Assembly (NCBI RefSeq): GCF_009647605.1 | Contig: NZ_WJIF01000001.1 | Location: forward strand, 457,800 to 521,799 | DNA length: 64,000 bases | Reading direction: 5' to 3' | Source: Agromyces agglutinans | GTDB taxonomy: Bacteria > Actinomycetota > Actinomycetes > Actinomycetales > Microbacteriaceae | Shown here: piece after piece, positions 59,618-64,000 of the stretch | Layout: every line of letters begins with the position of its first letter | Position numbering within the stretch: position 1 is the stretch's first letter | Notes under the pieces: generated by a model | What the model was told of the DNA's origin: nothing | Seen by the model: the letters and a program-made list of their open reading frames with translations, nothing else | Database searches by the model: none | Translations under genes and position numbers: made by a program

Positions 59618-61945
59618 CTACCGAGCGTCGCGCCGGCCCGCCCGTCGCTCGGCACGCCGCGTCGCACGTGCGCGCCGTGAGAGCCGGTACCGGCTCACGA
59701 ACCGCCGGATGCCACCCGCGGCCGACGCGATCGCCGCCGCCGCGGCATCCGCCTCGCTCCACCGGCGCTCGACCGTCTCATCGGCGACCTGCGCGCCCGA
59801 GAACACGTCGTCGTCCACGTCGACGGCCAGCGGCGCGAGCTGCCGCGCCGGATCCGCGAGCCCCTGCTCGACCGCCTGCCGCTCGAGGGCGGCCGCGATC
59901 TGCCGGCGGCTGCCGATGGTCGGCGGCTCGAACCCGAGCTCCGCGTATCGGTCGACGAGCTCGTCCCACGCGCCGGCGGCGCTGCGGTCGGCACCGGCTG
60001 CGAGGCGCCGCTTGCGGCGCGACGCCTTGATCAGCGAGACCACGAGCATGGGCAGGAAGACGATCGCGAGCGGGATGCCGATGCTGCCGGCCAGCACCCA
60101 GACCCAGCCCGGGATCTGGAACGGCCGGTCACGATCGTCGTCGTCGGTGTCGTCGATCTCGACGGTGGAGAGCAGGTCGTCCTCGACGGACTCGTTGCGG
60201 GGAGGCTGGCGCACCTGCGGCTGCGGCTCGCTCTTCGGCTTGGGAGTCTGCTCCTGCGGCACGTCGACCTGGTCGGGCGTCGGGCGGAAGCTCACCCAGC
60301 CGACACCCTCGAACGGCACCTCGACCCACGCGGTGACGTCGCCGCCGAGCACCTCGACCTCGTCCTGGCCTTCGGAGATCTCGGGCGCGAAGCCCATCAC
60401 GACGCGCGCCGGATAGCCCAGGTGCTCGCGCACCATGAGCGCCATCGCGGCGGCGTACTGTTCCTCGTCGCCGACCATCTCGGACCTCGTGAACAGCTCG
60501 ATGAGACGGTCGGCGCCGTGCCCGGCGCGCGAGGCGACGGCGTCGGACGCGAGCCCGTGGCTGAGGAATCCGTTCGTCTTCAGCCCCTGCTCGATGGCGC
60601 GGATCTGCTCGATCGCGCTCGCGGCGTCGCCCACGTACTCCTCGGCCTTCGCCGTGACGACGTCGGGCACGTTCTGCACCGACGGCAGGTCGACGTTCGC
60701 GACGGGCACGTCGACGAGGGCGTCGTCGTCGGGTTCGCGCTGCATGCGCGCGGTCAGTTCGTAGTGCGCTCCCTCGCCGAGTCCGCTCGTGAGCACCGCG
60801 GTGCCCGTGTCGGCGCTGTAGCGGAGGTCACCCGCGCGGGCGGCGGTGTCGGCGTCGAGCAACCGCAGCCGCTCGCCGTAGCCGACGGTCGGCACCCACA
60901 CGTCGTCGTAGGCGAGCACGTCCACCTCGATGGTGCGCTCGGAGCCGAGGTCGGCCAGCGAGGGCTGCGGCAGGGTCTCGCCGACGATCGCGTAGCCGCC
61001 GTCGGCGGCCTCCTCGGGGCCCGCGACGGTCCAGAGCCGGCCCGAGTACGCGTCCATCGACGCGAGCCGGATCTGGTCGCCCGGTTCGAGCCCGGACACG
61101 GTGAACACGGGCTCCTCGACGAGATCCTTCGTGTAGTTGCGGAAGCCCGCGAGCGGACTCGGGAACTCGCGCGCGTCGAACGGGGGCACGACCTCGTCGC
61201 GCAGCACGAACCGGTCGGATGCCGCGGGCGCCCACGCGAGACCCGCGACGGCGCCGACCGCCACGGCGCCGGCGACGACGGCGGATGCCCCGCCGAGTCG
61301 CCGCACGGCGAGCCGTCGGTCGGGGGTGCCTGCGGTCTCGATCGTGCCCGAGCGCCGCCAGGCGAGCCAGACCAGCGCGATCACCGCGAACGCGATGCCG
61401 CGGACGGCGGCGAGGTACGCCTCGTCGGTGCCGAGCAGGATGCCCGAGATGTAGAGCACCACCGGGCCGATGAGCAGCACCGCCGCCCGCAGCGGCGAAC
61501 GCCGCGAGGGCAGCCAGCGGAGCGCGAGCATGCCGCCGACGAGCGAGACGACCCAGGTCGCGACGTACGGCACGGCGGCGACGTAGTACGGGGCCTCGAC
61601 GGGAGTGCCGATGGTGACGATGTCGGCCCAGCCGTACACCGCGCCGAGCGCGAGGCCCGCGAGCGAGGCGAGGCTCGGCAGCACGACGAGGATGCCCTGG
61701 TCGGGCATGGTGAACGGCGTGCCGAGCAGGAAGTACGCGGCGAAGCCGACGAGCACCGTCGTGAGGACGCCGAGGCGGAAGAGGGTGCCCACGACCGCCG
61801 CGGCCGTTCCGACGATGAGGCCTCCGATGGCGGCGAGCAGGAAGTCGGCGTCGCCGAAGCTCGTCTCGTAGCCGGCGACGGCCAGCAGCGACAGCACGGA
61901 GAGCACCGCGAGGTCGCCGACGCTGCGCATGGGGATGCGGTTCAC
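59618..61945 (-). CDS. Transglutaminase-like membrane protein with replaced catalytic residues
   Basis: 775 aa from GTG 61945 (GTGA overlap with DUF58). About eight helices at the N-terminus, then the transglutaminase-like core, a further helix near residues 580-600 and a cytoplasmic tail. Where the paralogue at 41712-44072 has GYCVHFAS, this one has GDEEQYAA, so the Cys is Glu494. Where the paralogue has HAWPE, this one has TAWVE. The LGYPARVVMGF strand is kept. It is therefore probably a non-catalytic binding or scaffold protein. Confidence 0.9.
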   Translation of the reverse strand: MNRIPMRSVGDLAVLSVLSLLAVAGYETSFGDADFLLAAIGGLIVGTAAAVVGTLFRLGVLTTVLVGFAAYFLLGTPFTMPDQGILVVLPSLASLAGLALGAVYGWADIVTIGTPVEAPYYVAAVPYVATWVVSLVGGMLALRWLPSRRSPLRAAVLLIGPVVLYISGILLGTDEAYLAAVRGIAFAVIALVWLAWRRSGTIETAGTPDRRLAVRRLGGASAVVAGAVAVGAVAGLAWAPAASDRFVLRDEVVPPFDAREFPSPLAGFRNYTKDLVEEPVFTVSGLEPGDQIRLASMDAYSGRLWTVAGPEEAADGGYAIVGETLPQPSLADLGSERTIEVDVLAYDDVWVPTVGYGERLRLLDADTAARAGDLRYSADTGTAVLTSGLGEGAHYELTARMQREPDDDALVDVPVANVDLPSVQNVPDVVTAKAEEYVGDAASAIEQIRAIEQGLKTNGFLSHGLASDAVASRAGHGADRLIELFTRSEMVGDEEQYAAAMALMVREHLGYPARVVMGFAPEISEGQDEVEVLGGDVTAWVEVPFEGVGWVSFRPTPDQVDVPQEQTPKPKSEPQPQVRQPPRNESVEDDLLSTVEIDDTDDDDRDRPFQIPGWVWVLAGSIGIPLAIVFLPMLVVSLIKASRRKRRLAAGADRSAAGAWDELVDRYAELGFEPPTIGSRRQIAAALERQAVEQGLADPARQLAPLAVDVDDDVFSGAQVADETVERRWSEADAAAAAIASAAGGIRRFVSRYRLSRRARATRRAERRAGRRDAR

Positions 61946-63243
61946 GGCTTCACCCGCCTGACCACGGCCGGCAGTTCGCCGAGATCGCCGATCGTCGCGA
62001 CCTGGGTGGAGCCGACGCGGGCGATGCGCGCGTCGGCGCCGCGGTCGACCCGGAAGGCGAGCAGCTGCGCCTCGGCGGGCAGGACCGTCTCGACCGCGCG
62101 GATCTCCGCGAGCGGGAGTTGCGAGCCGACGACGGCGAGCACGACGCTCGCCCCGGGCGTGCGGCGCAGCACGTCGCGCGCGAACTCGCGCAGCACCGGC
62201 GTGGACTTCGCCGGCTCGATCCGGCAGGTGTCGTCGAGCAGCGCCATGGTGGTCGCGGTGCGCAGTCGATGCTCTTCGGTGACCGCAGTCGCCGTCGTGC
62301 CGTCGCGGACGACCTGCACGCCGAGCGAGGCGAACACCGAGACGCCGAGTTCGAACTCGTCCTCGTCGACGTACTCCTCGGCGGCCGTCGCCTGCAGCAG
62401 CACGAGCTCCGACCGGCGGGTCTCCTCGTACTGGCGCACCATGAGCTGGCCCGTGCGCGCAGAACTCCGCCAGTGCACGTTCCGCAGCGGGTCGCCGGGT
62501 TCGTACGCGCGGAGGGCGTGGAACGAGATGTCGTGGTCGGTGATCGTGCGGGTGACCTCGCCCTCGAGGTCGCGCACGAGCCCGGCCGCCGACGGCTTCA
62601 GGCGCGCGGTGCGCGGGTGCACGAACAGCTCCACGGGCTCGCTCCATCGCACCGTGCGGCGCAGGAGCCCGAGCTCGTCGCCGCGCACCGAGATCGCGGG
62701 CCCGGCGACGATGACGGCGCGGCGCTCGGTCGGTACGGCGAAGAGCTCCTCGTGCTCGGCCGACGGCTCGATCGAGGGCAGCGGGAACACCGCGAGTCCG
62801 TCGCCGACCGGCAGCTCCATGCGCGAGGGCAGCGACGACGAGCCGCCGTCGTTCACGACCGAGAGCCGGCCGAGCGCCCGCTCGCCCGCGACCACGCGGC
62901 GGGGCTGCAGCTCGACGCCGACGCGGTACTTCATGCGACCGAACACGAACGGGATGGCGATGAGCACCGCGCCGACGAGGGTCGCCGCGAGGAACGCGAA
63001 CTCCACCCAGTCGAGCACGAGGGCGAGGATCGCCGACCCGAGCGCGGCCGCGAGCACGAGCCATCCGATCGGGGAGATCACGCTCGTCACCGGCGCGGCG
63101 AACGCGGCGACGCGAGAGCCGGCGCCGGTCGCCCGTTCGCCGAGCGCCCGTGCCGTGCGCGCGGTCGAGCGGCCGATCGTGCGGAGCGCGATGCGCCCCT
63201 GCGAGACCGGCGCGGGGGTGCTGCGCGCTTCGACGCGCGTCAT
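61942..63243 (-). CDS. DUF58 domain-containing protein (second copy)
   Basis: 433 aa. Two helices near residues 56-93, then the DUF58 hallmark RAYEPGDPLRNVHW and SSARTGQLMVRQYEE. Same architecture as the copy at 44062-45420. Coupled by ATGA to the upstream MoxR gene and by GTGA to the transglutaminase-like gene. Confidence 0.92.
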   Translation of the reverse strand: MTRVEARSTPAPVSQGRIALRTIGRSTARTARALGERATGAGSRVAAFAAPVTSVISPIGWLVLAAALGSAILALVLDWVEFAFLAATLVGAVLIAIPFVFGRMKYRVGVELQPRRVVAGERALGRLSVVNDGGSSSLPSRMELPVGDGLAVFPLPSIEPSAEHEELFAVPTERRAVIVAGPAISVRGDELGLLRRTVRWSEPVELFVHPRTARLKPSAAGLVRDLEGEVTRTITDHDISFHALRAYEPGDPLRNVHWRSSARTGQLMVRQYEETRRSELVLLQATAAEEYVDEDEFELGVSVFASLGVQVVRDGTTATAVTEEHRLRTATTMALLDDTCRIEPAKSTPVLREFARDVLRRTPGASVVLAVVGSQLPLAEIRAVETVLPAEAQLLAFRVDRGADARIARVGSTQVATIGDLGELPAVVRRVKP

Positions 63244-64000
63244 GCCGCCCGGTAGGCCGGCGGGGCGACCTCGGCGATGGCGCGCTCGACGATGTCGGTC
63301 GCGGTCGTGCCCGTGAACTCGGCCTCGGGGTCGACCAGCACGCGGTGCGAGAGCACGGGCAGCGCCAGTTCGCGCACGTCGTCGGGCGTGACGTACGTGC
63401 GGCCGTGCGCGATGGCCCAGGTCTTGACGGCGCGCGCGAGCGCGAGGGCGCCGCGCATGCTGACGCCGAGCGCGGCGTCGGGGTGCTCACGGGTCGCCGT
63501 GACGAGGTCGTTGAGGTACTCGACGACCGCGGGGTCGACGTAGACCTCGGCGGCCAGCGCCGACATGGTGGTGATCGAGCTCGAGGCGATGATCGGCGTG
63601 ATGCCCGCGGCCCGCGAGCGGTTGGCCGAGTCCATGAGCACCGCGACGGCGGTCTGCCGGTCGGGGTAGCCGAGCGAGGTCTTGATGAGGAAGCGGTCGA
63701 GCTGCGCCTCGGGCAGCGAGTACGTGCCCGCCTGCTCGATCGGGTTCTGGGTCGCGACCACCATGAACGGCGGCTCGACCTCGTAGCTCACGCCGTCGAC
63801 CGTGACGCGGCCCTCCTCCATGACCTCGAGGAGTGCCGACTGCGTCTTCGGGCTCGCGCGGTTGATCTCGTCGGCGAGGACGACCGAAGCGAAGATCGGG
63901 CCGCGGTGGAACTCGAACATCCCCTTGCCCTGGTCGTAGATCGTGACGCCCGTGACGTCGGAGGGCAGCAGGTCGGGCGTGAACTGGATGCGCGAGTTCG
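63240..64000 (-). CDS. MoxR family AAA+ ATPase (second copy, N-terminus cut by window edge)
   Basis: The frame runs off the window end; 253 codons are visible, beginning near IQFTPDLLPSDVTG. Walker B ADEINRASPKTQSALLEVME and sensor VVATQNPIEQAGTYSLPEAQ are present; Walker A lies outside the window. Closely related to the copy at 45425-46447. First visible gene of MoxR-DUF58-transglutaminase-like-FHA. Confidence 0.93.
   Translation of the reverse strand, partial: NSRIQFTPDLLPSDVTGVTIYDQGKGMFEFHRGPIFASVVLADEINRASPKTQSALLEVMEEGRVTVDGVSYEVEPPFMVVATQNPIEQAGTYSLPEAQLDRFLIKTSLGYPDRQTAVAVLMDSANRSRAAGITPIIASSSITTMSALAAEVYVDPAVVEYLNDLVTATREHPDAALGVSMRGALALARAVKTWAIAHGRTYVTPDDVRELALPVLSHRVLVDPEAEFTGTTATDIVERAIAEVAPPAYRAA

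Overview
The window reads as chromosomal DNA of a high-GC actinobacterium, most likely Micrococcales/Microbacteriaceae. Three things suggest this: strong G/C bias at third codon positions, frequent GTG starts, and a housekeeping gene order typical of that group. The genus cannot be fixed from the sequence. Coding density is very high: no gene-free stretch exceeds about 215 bp, and many neighbours overlap by 4 bp (ATGA or GTGA). I saw no tRNA, rRNA, insertion sequence, prophage or CRISPR array.

Layout. 1-4.2 kb (minus): comM/yifB (cut by the window start), yraN, DUF2469, rnhB, lepB, rplS. 4.4-17.2 kb: a four-TM membrane protein and map, followed by an assimilatory nitrate/nitrite block. That block holds nirD (minus), nirB, cobA, a HemD-winged-helix fusion, narK, a molybdopterin nitrate reductase, its FAD/[2Fe-2S] partner, and a CbiX/SirB-type sirohydrochlorin chelatase (minus). 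17.4-19.4 kb (minus): rpsP, KH protein, rimM, trmD. 19.6-26.8 kb: YbdK-type glutamate-cysteine ligase, GH1 glycosidase, FemAB-like transferase, then a three-gene unit (spermidine-synthase-like, LVIVD propeller, DUF305). 26.8-29.9 kb (minus): ffh, DUF2004, ftsY. 30-34.2 kb (plus): serine hydrolase, luciferase-like oxidoreductase, GH13 enzyme. 34.3-41.7 kb: smc, a double GNAT protein, mutM, rnc, rpmF, yceD. 41.7-46.4 kb: MoxR, DUF58 and an intact transglutaminase. 46.4-52.4 kb: coaD, recG, TPR protein, rsmD, thiL, DUF3515. 52.4-58.9 kb (minus): leuC, leuD, murA, plsC, gpsA, ddl. 59-64 kb (minus): a second MoxR-DUF58-transglutaminase set with an FHA protein, cut by the window end.

How it works together. 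The nitrate block covers uptake (NarK), nitrate to nitrite (NasC plus NasB-like), nitrite to ammonium (NirBD), and most of siroheme synthesis (CobA, HemD-like, chelatase). Three promoter regions in it carry the same 11-bp-phased half-sites resembling a GlnR operator. The block lies between trmD and rplS, which are normally close neighbours, so it looks like an insertion into a conserved ribosomal/export backbone. In the second MoxR-DUF58-transglutaminase cluster, the expected catalytic Cys and His of the transglutaminase are replaced. Several genes have a TANNNT box 6-8 bp before the start codon, which suggests leaderless transcription.
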